Positions 50,875 through 60,579 of a stretch of 60,710 nt of DNA are shown piece by piece. Origin of the DNA: Alphaproteobacteria bacterium (GTDB taxonomy: Bacteria > Pseudomonadota > Alphaproteobacteria > Rs-D84). The notes beneath the pieces were generated by a model, which saw nothing but the letters and a program-made list of their open reading frames with translations, ran no database searches and had not been told where the DNA came from. Both the position numbers and the translations under genes were made by a program. Position 1 is the stretch's first letter. Each line of letters begins with the position of its first letter. The stretch covers positions 1-60,710 of the forward strand of contig JAKSTF010000003.1 of the NCBI GenBank assembly GCA_024402715.1. The letters run 5' to 3'.

Positions 50875-53514
50875 ATGACAGAAAAAACAAAATTTACACC
50901 AGAACAAGATGTTGCTGCTGACCCAACAAAAAACATTTGGGTTCAGGCAAACGCCGGAACTGGAAAAACAAAAGTATTGGTTTATCGATTGCTGCGTATA
51001 TTGTTCCGCAGTCCAAATTGCAGTACAACCGGAATATTATGTTTAACATACACAAACGCAGCGGCGGGGGAAATGCGTAACCGAATTTTAAAAGAATTGC
51101 GCAATTGGGCAACCGCCACCGATGAACAATTATCTGATTTGTTGGACGGCGTCACAGAAAACGGAAACGTCACCGCGTCGGACATCGCACATGCACGTCG
51201 TATATTTTTTGAATACATTGATAATCCAGAAATTTTAAAAATAAAAACTATACATGGTTTTTGCGAAGAAATTCTGCATCGTTTCCCGTTGGAGGTTAAT
51301 TTATCACCATCATGGTCGTTGGCATCCGATACGGTCCAACATGTTTTACAACAGGACGCATTCAGTAAAATGATAAACCATTCCAATAACAATACATATA
51401 TCCAAGATGCATTCGCCCATATTGTGAACATGGTATCAGAAAAATATTTGGATGATATGTTAGGCCTGTTAACCGAACAATATAAATACTTTTTTCAGAT
51501 TGATGATTTTGACACGTATCGACAATACTTTATTGATACAACAAAGGATTTTTTAAATATCAACGTCCCAAAAAAACTGGACATTGATACAGAAACATTA
51601 AAAAATATAATAATGGCCGCCCAAAATGATAATAATACCAGAAAAAATCCGGTAAAATATCTGAACACTATTATCACTAAAACACAACAATATATTGATA
51701 AAACTATAGATTTTAACGAATACAAAAACGCGTATTTGACAGACAAATACACAAAAGACAAAAACATTTCAAAACAAGAATACCTGGTTGATGAACAAAA
51801 CAGGGTTTATGAAACCCATCAATATTTAGCAAACAAACAAATTTTTGATAATACAATCGCATTGTTTGATTTATCTGCCGCATTTGCAAAAACATACCGT
51901 GAAATAAAGCAACAACGGAATTTATTAGATTTTGAAGATTTAATTTTATACACAAAAAAATTATTTTCCCAACCAAATACCATGGGGTGGGTATTATCCC
52001 AATTAAACATATCTTTATCACATATTTTAATAGACGAAGCCCAAGATACCAGTCCAACACAATGGGATATACTGCGTATGTTGGTTGACGAATTTTTTAC
52101 CGAAGGCGATACCCCAGAACGCCAACATTCATTATTCGTCGTCGGTGACAGCAAACAATCTATATACGGATTCCAGGGGGCCGATTCACGGGCGTTTGCG
52201 CGCAGCCGGGAACAAATCGCGACACAAATATCACAAAATATGCGCACAATCCATGATATTCCACTGGAGAAAAGCTTTCGTTCTGTGCCTGTTATACTGA
52301 ATTCTGTAGACAAATTTTTTACCAACCCATCTGTCACAGATTCCACAGGATTCAACAATAATCCACACAAACATTTTAAGAACGATTCTGGAATCGTCGA
52401 AATACATAAATTGGTATCTGCACGCGAAACAGACAATAATACACAAACATACGTAAAAACAATTGCCGATAAAATACACGATTTGATTAAAACAGGCAAA
52501 TACAAACCCAAAGATATAATGGTCCTGGTACAAAAACGCGCTCCATTTGCAGTACCATTACTTAACGAACTACAAAAACAGGAAATTCCCGTTGCCGGCA
52601 GTGACCGGGTTAAATTGCCTACATTCCCCGCAATTTGCGATTTATTGAATTTGATACGTTTTTGCATTAATCAGGCCGACGATTATAGTTTATGTTGTGT
52701 ATTAAAAAGTCCGATTTTCCGTTTGACAGATGCAGATATTTTTAAATTGTGTTCTGAACGCAACAAAATTAATAAAACATCACAACAAACAAACAAACAA
52801 CACCAACCAATAACCGTATATGACATATTAAAACAATATCACCCGGATATATTTGATAAATTAACCGAATTTATAAAAATGTCAGAAATAATGGCACCAT
52901 ATACATTTTTTTCAAATATATTAACCCCAGATATTCGGGCCAGTTTTATCGCAGCACTTGGTAAACAAGTCATAGTTCCAATTGATGAATTTATGACAAT
53001 ATGTCTGTCATACGAACGAACACAACCCGGAACATTGTATCATTTTATAAAAAACTTTATTACAGGTAACAGTGAAGTAAAACGCGATTTAAATGCCACT
53101 GATGGAGTTCGTGTCGTTACCGTCCACGGCAGCAAAGGTTTGGAAGCCCCCGTGGTATTCTTAATAGACACTGTAACTATTCCAGAAAATGACGAAATAT
53201 TAACAATCCCAACAAACAAAAATATCGATAAAAAATATGTAAAATCAAACATTTTTCCGCCGGTGTGGATATGGACCAAAGGATGCGACAATACCGAACA
53301 ACAGACATTTGCCAAAAACATAAATAAACAACAACACACAGAAGAATACTATCGTTTATTATACGTCGCAATGACACGTGCGTGCGCCGAGTTGTACATA
53401 TATGGATACACACCACACACTTTGGCTAATGATATGGCATGGTATACCAAATTACAAAAGGTTTTTGTTCCTGACAACCAATCAGCCGCCACATACATAA
53501 GGATTACAGAATGA
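50875..53514 (+). CDS. addA: AddA helicase part (UvrD/RecB-type), nuclease domain separate
   Basis: AddA is the UvrD-like helicase-nuclease of the AddAB double-strand-break repair complex. All helicase motifs are present: QANAGTGKTKVL, LTYTNAAAGEM, TIHGFCEEIL, ILIDEAQDTSPTQWDIL, VVGDSKQSIYGFQGAD, VVTVHGSKGLEAPVVFLID and RLLYVAMTRA. The 879 residues stop after the helicase, where AddA normally continues into a RecB-family nuclease to about 1150. That nuclease is the next gene, overlapping by 4 bp (ATGA). AddB is not in the window. Gene fission with translational coupling is the simplest reading. Confidence 0.92.
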   Translation: MTEKTKFTPEQDVAADPTKNIWVQANAGTGKTKVLVYRLLRILFRSPNCSTTGILCLTYTNAAAGEMRNRILKELRNWATATDEQLSDLLDGVTENGNVTASDIAHARRIFFEYIDNPEILKIKTIHGFCEEILHRFPLEVNLSPSWSLASDTVQHVLQQDAFSKMINHSNNNTYIQDAFAHIVNMVSEKYLDDMLGLLTEQYKYFFQIDDFDTYRQYFIDTTKDFLNINVPKKLDIDTETLKNIIMAAQNDNNTRKNPVKYLNTIITKTQQYIDKTIDFNEYKNAYLTDKYTKDKNISKQEYLVDEQNRVYETHQYLANKQIFDNTIALFDLSAAFAKTYREIKQQRNLLDFEDLILYTKKLFSQPNTMGWVLSQLNISLSHILIDEAQDTSPTQWDILRMLVDEFFTEGDTPERQHSLFVVGDSKQSIYGFQGADSRAFARSREQIATQISQNMRTIHDIPLEKSFRSVPVILNSVDKFFTNPSVTDSTGFNNNPHKHFKNDSGIVEIHKLVSARETDNNTQTYVKTIADKIHDLIKTGKYKPKDIMVLVQKRAPFAVPLLNELQKQEIPVAGSDRVKLPTFPAICDLLNLIRFCINQADDYSLCCVLKSPIFRLTDADIFKLCSERNKINKTSQQTNKQHQPITVYDILKQYHPDIFDKLTEFIKMSEIMAPYTFFSNILTPDIRASFIAALGKQVIVPIDEFMTICLSYERTQPGTLYHFIKNFITGNSEVKRDLNATDGVRVVTVHGSKGLEAPVVFLIDTVTIPENDEILTIPTNKNIDKKYVKSNIFPPVWIWTKGCDNTEQQTFAKNINKQQHTEEYYRLLYVAMTRACAELYIYGYTPHTLANDMAWYTKLQKVFVPDNQSAATYIRITE

Positions 53515-53960
53515 CAGAATCGATTGCAGACCTGCTAAACACACAAGACGAAATAAATTACGCAACAAATATTGGACAAAGTGTCCACCAAAAAATGCAA
53601 CATATTTTTGTCGATAATAATATATGGCATGGCGATAAAAATATAACAGACAAAATTTCACAACACGCTGAATTAACACGTTTTTTTACAAAAAACGCAT
53701 TAACAGAAATCCCCGTTGCAGGCATAATAAATAATCATTTTATCAGTCGACGCATAGACCGTATGATTATAAATCACACAACACACAATATCGATATATT
53801 AGATTATAAAACCAACACAATTCGCGACGATATCATCCGCAAAAAATACCAAAAACAGGTTAACGAATATATTGAAATAATGCAAAAAATATATCCAAAT
53901 TATACAATAAATGGGTATATTTTGTGGTTGCACGACTGTTTTTTAGATAAAATAAAATAA
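53511..53960 (+). CDS. RecB-type nuclease domain of AddA as a separate gene (149 aa)
   Basis: This small protein is the PD-(D/E)XK nuclease domain normally found at the AddA C-terminus. The catalytic set is complete: His26 in GQSVHQKM, Asp83 in RRIDRM, Asp98 and Lys100 in DILDYKTN, then QVNEYIEIM. Its ATG overlaps the stop of the helicase gene by 4 bp. Because every active-site residue is kept, it is probably functional as a separate subunit and not a decayed end. Confidence 0.88.
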   Translation: MTESIADLLNTQDEINYATNIGQSVHQKMQHIFVDNNIWHGDKNITDKISQHAELTRFFTKNALTEIPVAGIINNHFISRRIDRMIINHTTHNIDILDYKTNTIRDDIIRKKYQKQVNEYIEIMQKIYPNYTINGYILWLHDCFLDKIK

Positions 53961-54513
53961 ACTAAATTATTAAATACAATCATTGACTTATAATCTATTT
54001 GTGATTTATTGTTTAATATATCAAAAAAATTAAAAAATTTGTATAAAACAGATACAGAAAATATTAATCTGAAAAACAAATAATCACACAAAACTTAGTA
54101 TCAACAATCATTACATCATTTAGTATTTGGTCATTTAACCATTTATTTTTAATATACTAACAAAATACCTTATTTACCAATCTGTAAATTCTTGAACGCA
54201 GATTATTCAACGGAAAAACATTGCCACGTTTTGATATTATATAAACACATAATCACATTATCAAAGACATATAAAAATTTAAAAAATATTCTACAATTGA
54301 TTGCATTCAATTAATTAAAATAAATTAAATTCCACCAAATAATTAATTACCATATTTTTTTATTGTCAATTATTTTCAAAACCAATTATATGGCAACCCG
54401 TTCTTGGTATTCTTAGCAACAACACGTAAAACATACAACACATACATAACATGCATAAATAATATACAAAAAACTTATACTGAATAGATATTGAAAAAAT
54501 AGTTATAAAACAC
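53961..54513. other. AT-rich intergenic gap of about 550 bp
   Basis: This is the longest gene-free stretch in the window and is extremely AT-rich. The few open frames inside it on the minus strand are low-complexity and lack Shine-Dalgarno sequences or protein features. I see no tRNA, no GC-rich hairpin terminator and no clear tandem repeat. The recN promoter begins at its right end. Confidence 0.6.
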
Positions 54514-54543
54514 TTGAAATCAATTATAAAAAACAAGTATAAT
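54514..54543 (+). promoter_or_regulatory. Promoter of recN, leaderless type
   Basis: TTGAAA (54514-54519) and a perfect TATAAT (54538-54543) are 18 bp apart. Only 6 bp separate the -10 box from the ATG at 54550, so the mRNA should begin at the start codon. Confidence 0.65.
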
Positions 54544-54549
54544 CCAGAC

Positions 54550-56199
54550 ATGTTAACAAATTTGCAAATTTCTAATATTGTCTTAATTGAAAAACTGAAT
54601 CTGGAATTCGGGCAGGGGTTGAACATACTAACCGGCGAAACAGGCGCCGGAAAAAGTATTTTATTGGATGCACTGGCATTGGCATTGGGTGCCCGATCGG
54701 ATACAGGCTTAATTCGACACGGTTGCGAAACTGCATCAGTTGTAGCAATGTTTGATAAAATAAACCAAAACGTTCAATCAATACTAAACGAAAATGGCAT
54801 TGAATGTGATAACGATTTGATTTTACGCAGAACTTTGACTTTAGATGGCAAAAGCAGGGCATGGGTTAACGACACACCCGTATCAATAAAAACATTGAAA
54901 CAAATCGGTGACAATCTGGTTGAAATACATGGTCAATTTGCAAATCATGCGCTGCTAGATCCCACAACACATCGCGGAACACTAGATGAATTTGGTACCA
55001 CATACATAAATGGTTATGACCGTATTATAAATGCAACACATAACGCATATTCAGAATACCATAAGGCATCAATAAAACTAACACAATTACAACAAATGCT
55101 GGAAAACGCCGTAGTCGAACGCGATTTTTTGGAACACAATGTTGCCGAATTGCGTAATTTATCGCCAAAAATCGGTGAAGAACAAGAATTAGCCAATATG
55201 CGTGCTACAATGATGGCTGCTGAAAAAGATGCCGGTATTTTAGCTGAAGCCACCGAAATATTATCCCCACGTGGTCAATCATTAGAATCACAAATATGTA
55301 ATGCAGCACATGTTTTACAAAGAATAAAAACCGATCCTAATCCATTTCAAAGTCAAATCAATCAGTTATACGACACGGCTGAAATAATTGCAACAATATC
55401 ACAAACATTAACACCGATAGAAATTGATACAGCCAATTTAGATAGTATAGAAGAACGTTTGTTTGCCATCAGGGCAGTGGCACGTAAACACCATGTCACT
55501 GCAGATGAATTACCTAACAAATTAAAACAATTGACCGAACAATTAAACACAATTGATAATTCTGACATCGAATTAAGACAAGCCATTGAATATACAAACA
55601 AATGTAAAAATTTATTTGATGATTGGGCAAAAAAATTAACACAGGTCCGAACACAGGCGGCAATTGATTTACGTAATCGTTTAGTGGCAGAATTGCCAGA
55701 TCTTAAATTAGCCCAAGCCGATTTTTCAGTTCAAATAACAGATACCCAACCATCACAAAATGGTGCGGACGATATTATTTTTATGATAAAAACAAATCCA
55801 GGAATGCCTTTTTCACCATTACATAAGGCTGCATCTGGTGGTGAATTGGCACGTTTAATGTTGGCAATGCGTGTTGTTTTAACATCTGAAAATGTGGCAC
55901 GTACATTTATTTTTGATGAAATTGATACCGGCATCAGTGGTGCGACTGCCAGTGCTGTTGGATTACGATTGAACCGTTTGGCAACCGATTCCCAAGCGCT
56001 AGTTATCACACATTCTGCCCAAGTTGCGGGGTATGCCGATCGTCATTTTAAAATCGAAAAAAACGCAACTGAAACAACCACTACTACAAATGTTATCGAA
56101 ATTAAAGGCGATAATCGAATTGCAGAAATCGCCAGAATTGTCAGCGGTTCAGAAATAACACCAGAATCCATTGCCACCGCAAAAACATTAATTAAATAA
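54550..56199 (+). CDS. recN: DNA repair protein RecN
   Basis: RecN is an SMC-like ATPase acting in double-strand-break repair. From 54550 it is 549 residues, typical for the family: LTNLQISNIVLIEKLNLEF, Walker A TGETGAGKS, the Q-loop-like EIHGQFANHALLDP, a coiled-coil middle, the signature ASGGELARLMLAMRVVL and Walker B FIFDEIDTGISG. The start is fixed by the promoter 6 bp upstream; no Shine-Dalgarno is present. It shares a terminator with the convergent xseA gene. Confidence 0.96.
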   Translation: MLTNLQISNIVLIEKLNLEFGQGLNILTGETGAGKSILLDALALALGARSDTGLIRHGCETASVVAMFDKINQNVQSILNENGIECDNDLILRRTLTLDGKSRAWVNDTPVSIKTLKQIGDNLVEIHGQFANHALLDPTTHRGTLDEFGTTYINGYDRIINATHNAYSEYHKASIKLTQLQQMLENAVVERDFLEHNVAELRNLSPKIGEEQELANMRATMMAAEKDAGILAEATEILSPRGQSLESQICNAAHVLQRIKTDPNPFQSQINQLYDTAEIIATISQTLTPIEIDTANLDSIEERLFAIRAVARKHHVTADELPNKLKQLTEQLNTIDNSDIELRQAIEYTNKCKNLFDDWAKKLTQVRTQAAIDLRNRLVAELPDLKLAQADFSVQITDTQPSQNGADDIIFMIKTNPGMPFSPLHKAASGGELARLMLAMRVVLTSENVARTFIFDEIDTGISGATASAVGLRLNRLATDSQALVITHSAQVAGYADRHFKIEKNATETTTTTNVIEIKGDNRIAEIARIVSGSEITPESIATAKTLIK

Positions 56200-56233
56200 A
56201 TTTTGTGCGATAATTTGTTATCCTGTATTACAA

Positions 56234-56270
56234 AAAATAACGTCCACAAAACAGGTGTGAACGTTATTTT
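56234..56270. terminator. Shared terminator of recN and xseA
   Basis: AAAATAACGT and ACGTTATTTT are perfect complements around a 17-nt centre with further CAC/GTG pairing, flanked by A and T tracts. Confidence 0.75.
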
Positions 56271-56286
56271 TATCGCTGTATAACAA

Positions 56287-57522
56287 TCAAATTTTTATAA
56301 CTCCATCTGCAAATTCTATCATCGCAGGTCTTTGGGCATTTTCGGCACGACTTATAACCCCCCCAACATCATCACGGACAATTGCATAGCCGCGTGCCAA
56401 GACACTGCGATAACTTAATGATGTTAACATTTTCCCTAAATATTCTATGGCCTGTGTTCTGGATTGCATTTTATTTTGCAAAATATTCGGCATATTACCA
56501 AACATTTCCATTTGATGTTTAACCGATATCAATCGATTATTTATTATAAGCTCCATTGTTCTATGTAAATCATCCAAACGTTGAACACGTTCCATAACCA
56601 TTTGATTTGGGCTTTTTATTGTAATATTTTCCATACGTGATTTTGCATTTACCAAACGTGTTGCAAAATGCCCAGATAATCTGTGCCACAAATTATCCAA
56701 TTCTTGAAACAAAGATAATTTTGTTGGAACAACCATTTCTGCTGCACCAGTTGGGGTTGGCGCCCGAACATCGGCCGCAAAATCGATCAACATCCAATCA
56801 GGTTCGTGCCCAACACCGGAAATCAATGGAATTTCACTGGCTGCTGCGGCACGCACAACGATTTCTTCGGAAAAAGGCAATAAATCCTCTAATGCACCAC
56901 CACCACGGGCAACAATTATTACATCAACATTTTTTGCACGATTAAAATATTCTATGCCGGCCGCAACCTCAGCCGCCGCCGTCGCCCCCTGAACGGTTGC
57001 AGAATATAACAAAACCCGTACAGGAAAACGTTCACGTAAACGATTTTGAATATCTTGGAAGGCGGCACCGGTCGGGCTGGTAACAACACCTATACAGTGC
57101 GGTAATCTAGGTAAGGACCGCTTGCGTGAAACATCAAATAAGCCTTCACGTGCCAGTTTTTGCTTGCGTTCTTCTAACATTTTTAAAATCGCACCAACCC
57201 CAGCCATTTCAATTTCATTGACAATAATTTGATAATTACTGCGGGCTGGATATGTTGTAAAACGCCCAGTTACAATAACCTCCATCCCATCTTCTAATTT
57301 AAAATTTATTGGTGTGCCACGCCATACAATCACCGAAATCGCGGCCCCAGAATCTTTTATCGTCATATAAATATGACCGGATGATGCACGTGTAATTTGC
57401 GACAATTCACCACGAATTTTTATACATGGGAATGCCGTTTCAACAACCCCCTTCAATAACGCAGATGCATCTGTTACACTAAATATAGTATCTGATTTTA
57501 CAAACGGTTCCGGTTTTTGCAT
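56287..57522 (-). CDS. xseA: Exodeoxyribonuclease VII large subunit
   Basis: XseA degrades single-stranded DNA together with XseB. The 411-residue protein has the OB-fold head (FSVTDASALLKGVVETAFP, IRGELSQITRASSGHIYMTI) and the catalytic region (IGVVTSPTGAAFQDI, VIIVARGGGALEDLLPF, SGVGHEPDWMLIDFAAD, RAPTPTGAAE). A helical C-terminal arm follows. The ATG shares one base with the stop of the upstream gene (TAATG), and AAGGG lies upstream. xseB is not nearby. Confidence 0.95.
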   Translation of the reverse strand: MQKPEPFVKSDTIFSVTDASALLKGVVETAFPCIKIRGELSQITRASSGHIYMTIKDSGAAISVIVWRGTPINFKLEDGMEVIVTGRFTTYPARSNYQIIVNEIEMAGVGAILKMLEERKQKLAREGLFDVSRKRSLPRLPHCIGVVTSPTGAAFQDIQNRLRERFPVRVLLYSATVQGATAAAEVAAGIEYFNRAKNVDVIIVARGGGALEDLLPFSEEIVVRAAAASEIPLISGVGHEPDWMLIDFAADVRAPTPTGAAEMVVPTKLSLFQELDNLWHRLSGHFATRLVNAKSRMENITIKSPNQMVMERVQRLDDLHRTMELIINNRLISVKHQMEMFGNMPNILQNKMQSRTQAIEYLGKMLTSLSYRSVLARGYAIVRDDVGGVISRAENAQRPAMIEFADGVIKI

Positions 57523-58028
57523 TAATTTAATCCCTTTGTACAACATATATCATTTGCCTGAAAAACGGCATTTAAAAAAATTTCTGCATCATGTTCATCA
57601 TCTGCATCTATTTTTACAGCATATCCAATATCGTATGGCACCTTTATACCATGTATAGTATATTGATCCGCCGTTAAATCAAACACAGTTTTTGTCGGGA
57701 CATGTTGAATAAAACAATGTGGCCCATAACTCCATAATTCATTTATATACATCAAACGCCATTTTTTCGATTGCATTTGTTTAATAAACGCACAACTGGA
57801 CGCCCTGCAAAATGCGTCTGCATCATAGGTAAATACACTTTCCGCACCATCTGCTAAACGACTGGCAAATGTGGCTTTTTTTACATATGTTATTTTAAAA
57901 CTGTCACGAAACAGCAATACTAAATTTTTGGCCTGCATACGTTCCATCGGTGACAAGTCCATATTATCTAACTGATACAACAAACATTTAGTTGCATTTT
58001 CAAAAAAATCATTTTTTTTCTTATCCAT
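57522..58028 (-). CDS. Possible transglutaminase/papain-like fold protein (168 aa)
   Basis: The second half shows a candidate Cys-His-Asp triad: Cys79 in ASSCAFIKQ (or Cys74), His104 or His109 in GPHCFIQH, and Asp117 in FDLTADQY. The order and the DLTADQ motif resemble transglutaminase-like cysteine proteins found in many bacteria. The first half is helical and unassigned. The assignment is tentative. It is followed by xseA with a one-base overlap and may be transcribed from an extended -10 box just upstream. Confidence 0.7.
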   Translation of the reverse strand: MDKKKNDFFENATKCLLYQLDNMDLSPMERMQAKNLVLLFRDSFKITYVKKATFASRLADGAESVFTYDADAFCRASSCAFIKQMQSKKWRLMYINELWSYGPHCFIQHVPTKTVFDLTADQYTIHGIKVPYDIGYAVKIDADDEHDAEIFLNAVFQANDICCTKGLN

Positions 58029-58037
58029 TTCATATTT

Positions 58038-58046
58038 ATTATATCA
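58038..58046 (-). promoter_or_regulatory. Extended -10 box before the 168-aa gene, nearly leaderless
   Basis: TGATATAAT on the minus strand ends 9 bp before the ATG at 58028. No good -35 is seen. Confidence 0.4.
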
Positions 58047-58060
58047 CAAAAACAATAATT

Positions 58061-59191
58061 CTACAATTCTGTCAATGGCCAACGTGGACGTGGTGCAATC
58101 GGTGCTGTAACAATTCGATTACACATAAAATTTTCAATTCCAGCCCACGCAATCATGGCACCATTATCTGTACACAAATTTAATGGCGGGGCGGCAAACA
58201 ACATTTTATACTTTTGTGCCAGCATTTCCATTGCCGCACGTATAGCACTGTTTTTTGCAACCCCACCTGCAACGACCAAATGCTTTGGTTTAGCCAAAAT
58301 CACCCGTTTATCCTGCATTGCATGATCCAATCGATTAACAATACAATCAACAACCGTCCTCTGAAAGGACGCACAAAAATCATTTACAAACCCGTCATCG
58401 TGTGGGGCGGGGTACTTATCCAAAAACGTCCGTGCCGCAGTCTTGATTCCACTGAACGAAAAATCACACCCCGCCTTATCACACAATGGACGCGGAAACA
58501 CAAACCGGTTTGGGTTGCCGCACCGTGCGCGTTCATCAACAACAGGTCCACCGGGGTATTCCAAGCCTAACATCTTGGCAATTTTATCAAACGCTTCGCC
58601 CGCGCTGTCATCCAATGTCTGACCAATCAGATCATACCGTCCAACCCCACGAACCAACAATATCTGACAATGTCCCCCGGACGCCAACATTAATAAATAC
58701 GGGAACGTAACAAAGTCTCCATCTGCCCCATTTGCAGTCGCCGCATGCAGGCGCGGAACAAGGGCATGAGCCTCTAAATGATTAACTGCAACCAAAGGTT
58801 TATCTAACGACTGCGCAATCCCAACTGCCGTCATCCAACCAACTAAAACACCACCAATTAATCCAGGTCCCGCAGTTGCTGCAATAACATCCATATCTTT
58901 TAATGTAACACCTGCAGATTTTAAGGTTTGTTTTATAACAGTATCTATGGCTAAAATATGTGCACGTGCCGCCAACTCGGGAACCACACCGCCATACTTT
59001 TGATGTTCCGGTATTTGTGAATATACGATATGTGATAAAATATTACGATTAGAATCAACAATTGCAGCCGCTGTTTCATCACACGATGATTCAATCCCCA
59101 AACACAACACATGAGGTTTATTTTCAATGACGCGGTGGTCACTTGATTTCAAATTTCCCATATCAATACGAATAATTTTTTCTGAATTCAT
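58061..59191 (-). CDS. tsaD: tRNA t6A37 threonylcarbamoyltransferase TsaD
   Basis: TsaD transfers threonylcarbamoyl to A37 of ANN-reading tRNAs, with TsaB (21879-22442), TsaE and TsaC. The 376 residues include LGIESSCDETAAAIVD, GGVVPELAARAHI, TAGPGLIGGVLVG, the metal site VNHLEAHALVPRL, LASGGHCQILLV, DDSAGEAFDKIAKML and VAGGVAKNSAIR. A 28-residue N-terminal extension precedes the core; the Met 10 codons in could be the true start. Its ATG overlaps the stop of the DUF1460 gene by 4 bp. Confidence 0.96.
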   Translation of the reverse strand: MNSEKIIRIDMGNLKSSDHRVIENKPHVLCLGIESSCDETAAAIVDSNRNILSHIVYSQIPEHQKYGGVVPELAARAHILAIDTVIKQTLKSAGVTLKDMDVIAATAGPGLIGGVLVGWMTAVGIAQSLDKPLVAVNHLEAHALVPRLHAATANGADGDFVTFPYLLMLASGGHCQILLVRGVGRYDLIGQTLDDSAGEAFDKIAKMLGLEYPGGPVVDERARCGNPNRFVFPRPLCDKAGCDFSFSGIKTAARTFLDKYPAPHDDGFVNDFCASFQRTVVDCIVNRLDHAMQDKRVILAKPKHLVVAGGVAKNSAIRAAMEMLAQKYKMLFAAPPLNLCTDNGAMIAWAGIENFMCNRIVTAPIAPRPRWPLTEL

Positions 59192-59877
59192 TGCTTTATT
59201 CCCAATAATATTATACCTAAATTTTCTTTGTTTTTACAACGGCTTGTAATATATTCTTCAAACAACACATCAACAACCTGTTTTTTTTCAGATGATGCAT
59301 GTCTAAAAATCCCCCCCGGTAATAAAAACCCCATATGAACCACAGCAAAATCAGTCCCAAGACGATTGATTTTTTTTGAATTATCCGCAACAAATAATAC
59401 AACCAACGGTGCAATAATGTCTATTTTTTTCAAATTTTTATACGGCAAATATTCAATATCAACCCAAACAGGTTCAAAATCTGAATTAATATTATGAACA
59501 CGTTTTAACCAGGCCGCTTTATCTATTTTTACCCGTTTAATCTCTGTTTGACCATATAAATTGCTGATATTTTTAACAATATCTGAATTTGATACCAACC
59601 AATCTGATTCAATAAAATGATTTCTGTGCAAAAAATCGACTTTACCGTCCATATATCTGATTTTATTCAATTTTTTTTCATTACCATCCGCTAAAACAGT
59701 TTCAACAAATGTGGTACAATCAAACGCATCAAACCGAATTAACGGATCTGCATCATACCCAAAACCTTCGCCTAAAGGATCATTAATATATTTAGTTCCT
59801 ACGTATTCAGCACCGATTTGCGGGGTACAATTACACGTACAACAAAATAAAACAAATATAAAAACAAACCTTTTCAT
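59188..59877 (-). CDS. DUF1460 family, N-acetylmuramoyl-alanine amidase-like lipoprotein
   Basis: The family has an NlpC/P60-like cysteine hydrolase fold. Catalytic candidates are Cys54 in FDCTTFVETVLA, His181 in VVHMGFLL and His193 in IFRHASSEK; HRNHF (84-88) is also typical. The N-terminus is a signal peptide followed by FCCTCNCTP, which could be a lipobox. A role in peptidoglycan turnover is inferred from the family. It lies 10 bp after the 101-aa gene and overlaps tsaD by 4 bp. Confidence 0.85.
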   Translation of the reverse strand: MKRFVFIFVLFCCTCNCTPQIGAEYVGTKYINDPLGEGFGYDADPLIRFDAFDCTTFVETVLADGNEKKLNKIRYMDGKVDFLHRNHFIESDWLVSNSDIVKNISNLYGQTEIKRVKIDKAAWLKRVHNINSDFEPVWVDIEYLPYKNLKKIDIIAPLVVLFVADNSKKINRLGTDFAVVHMGFLLPGGIFRHASSEKKQVVDVLFEEYITSRCKNKENLGIILLGIKQ

Positions 59878-59887
59878 ATTAAAAATA

Positions 59888-60193
59888 TTATAAATTTTCT
59901 TTCAATTGAATTCCGGTATAACATAATGACGCCGCATCACGTACAGTCATTTCACCCGAATCTGGCAAATCTGAAATTTTATCAACACATTTAACCAAAA
60001 TATCCGTATTTTCTTCATTCGCAATCAATACTTTGATTGTGGCCACCCTTTGTTCAACCGACGCAGCACGCCAACGACGTAAATTACCAGTTTCTAAATC
60101 GTTCGATTTCATCGCGAAAAAAAATACCACCAAAACAGATATAAATACGGCCGCCCCAATAAATATTTTAAAATATTTTTTTATAAAATTCAT
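59888..60193 (-). CDS. Small single-pass membrane protein (101 aa)
   Basis: A strong Shine-Dalgarno AAGGAGAG precedes the ATG. One membrane segment (about 9-28, FKIFIGAAVFISVLVVFFF) is followed by a helical domain outside the membrane (EQRVATIKVLIANEENTDI, MTVRDAASLCYTGIQL), which looks like a HEAT-like or helical-repeat fragment. The family is not recognised. It lies between the DUF2155 and DUF1460 genes in one probable operon. Confidence 0.7.
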   Translation of the reverse strand: MNFIKKYFKIFIGAAVFISVLVVFFFAMKSNDLETGNLRRWRAASVEQRVATIKVLIANEENTDILVKCVDKISDLPDSGEMTVRDAASLCYTGIQLKENL

Positions 60194-60218
60194 TTTTCTC
60201 TCCTTATGATACTAATAA

Positions 60219-60572
60219 TTATTCACAACGAACCAACCATAAATCATAATCAGCATTTTGTAATGGATTATCACCCGGTTCATTTCTGCTCATCCAGCCC
60301 CCAAATATTTGTCCGGCCGCAGCAGTTGAAACCTGTATAAATGCAAAAAAATCTTCGGCCTGAAACGGATCCGTTTGTTTACATGATTTAACTGTAATTA
60401 ACAATTTTTCAAACTCAACCGAACGACCAACCGGAATTTTTACACTTTGCGTTTTCCCAGCCGCCTTGTTCATAATACGAACGACAGCCGTATTTCCGTC
60501 AATGTATGCCATAACCGGCATCACAGCAAATAAATATAATACACCAAACAAAAAAATGATTTTCTTTAACAT
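60219..60572 (-). CDS. DUF2155 domain protein, periplasmic
   Basis: DUF2155 proteins are typical of Alphaproteobacteria and of unknown function. The 117 residues begin with a signal peptide (cleavage near PVMA-YIDG) and show the family pattern AVVRIMNKAAGKTQSVKIPV, GRSVEFEKLLITVKSC, GGWMSRNEP and YDLWLVRCE. Two Cys probably form a disulfide. The start at 60572 is chosen because a -10 box ends 7 bp upstream, excluding the two upstream Met codons. Confidence 0.88.
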   Translation of the reverse strand: MLKKIIFLFGVLYLFAVMPVMAYIDGNTAVVRIMNKAAGKTQSVKIPVGRSVEFEKLLITVKSCKQTDPFQAEDFFAFIQVSTAAAGQIFGGWMSRNEPGDNPLQNADYDLWLVRCE

Positions 60573-60579
60573 AATAAAC

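Noticed and set aside
53900-54626. Minus-strand open frames in and near the AT-rich gap before recN
   Set aside because: They are short, rich in Phe, Leu and Ile as expected for chance frames in AT-rich DNA, and lack start signals.
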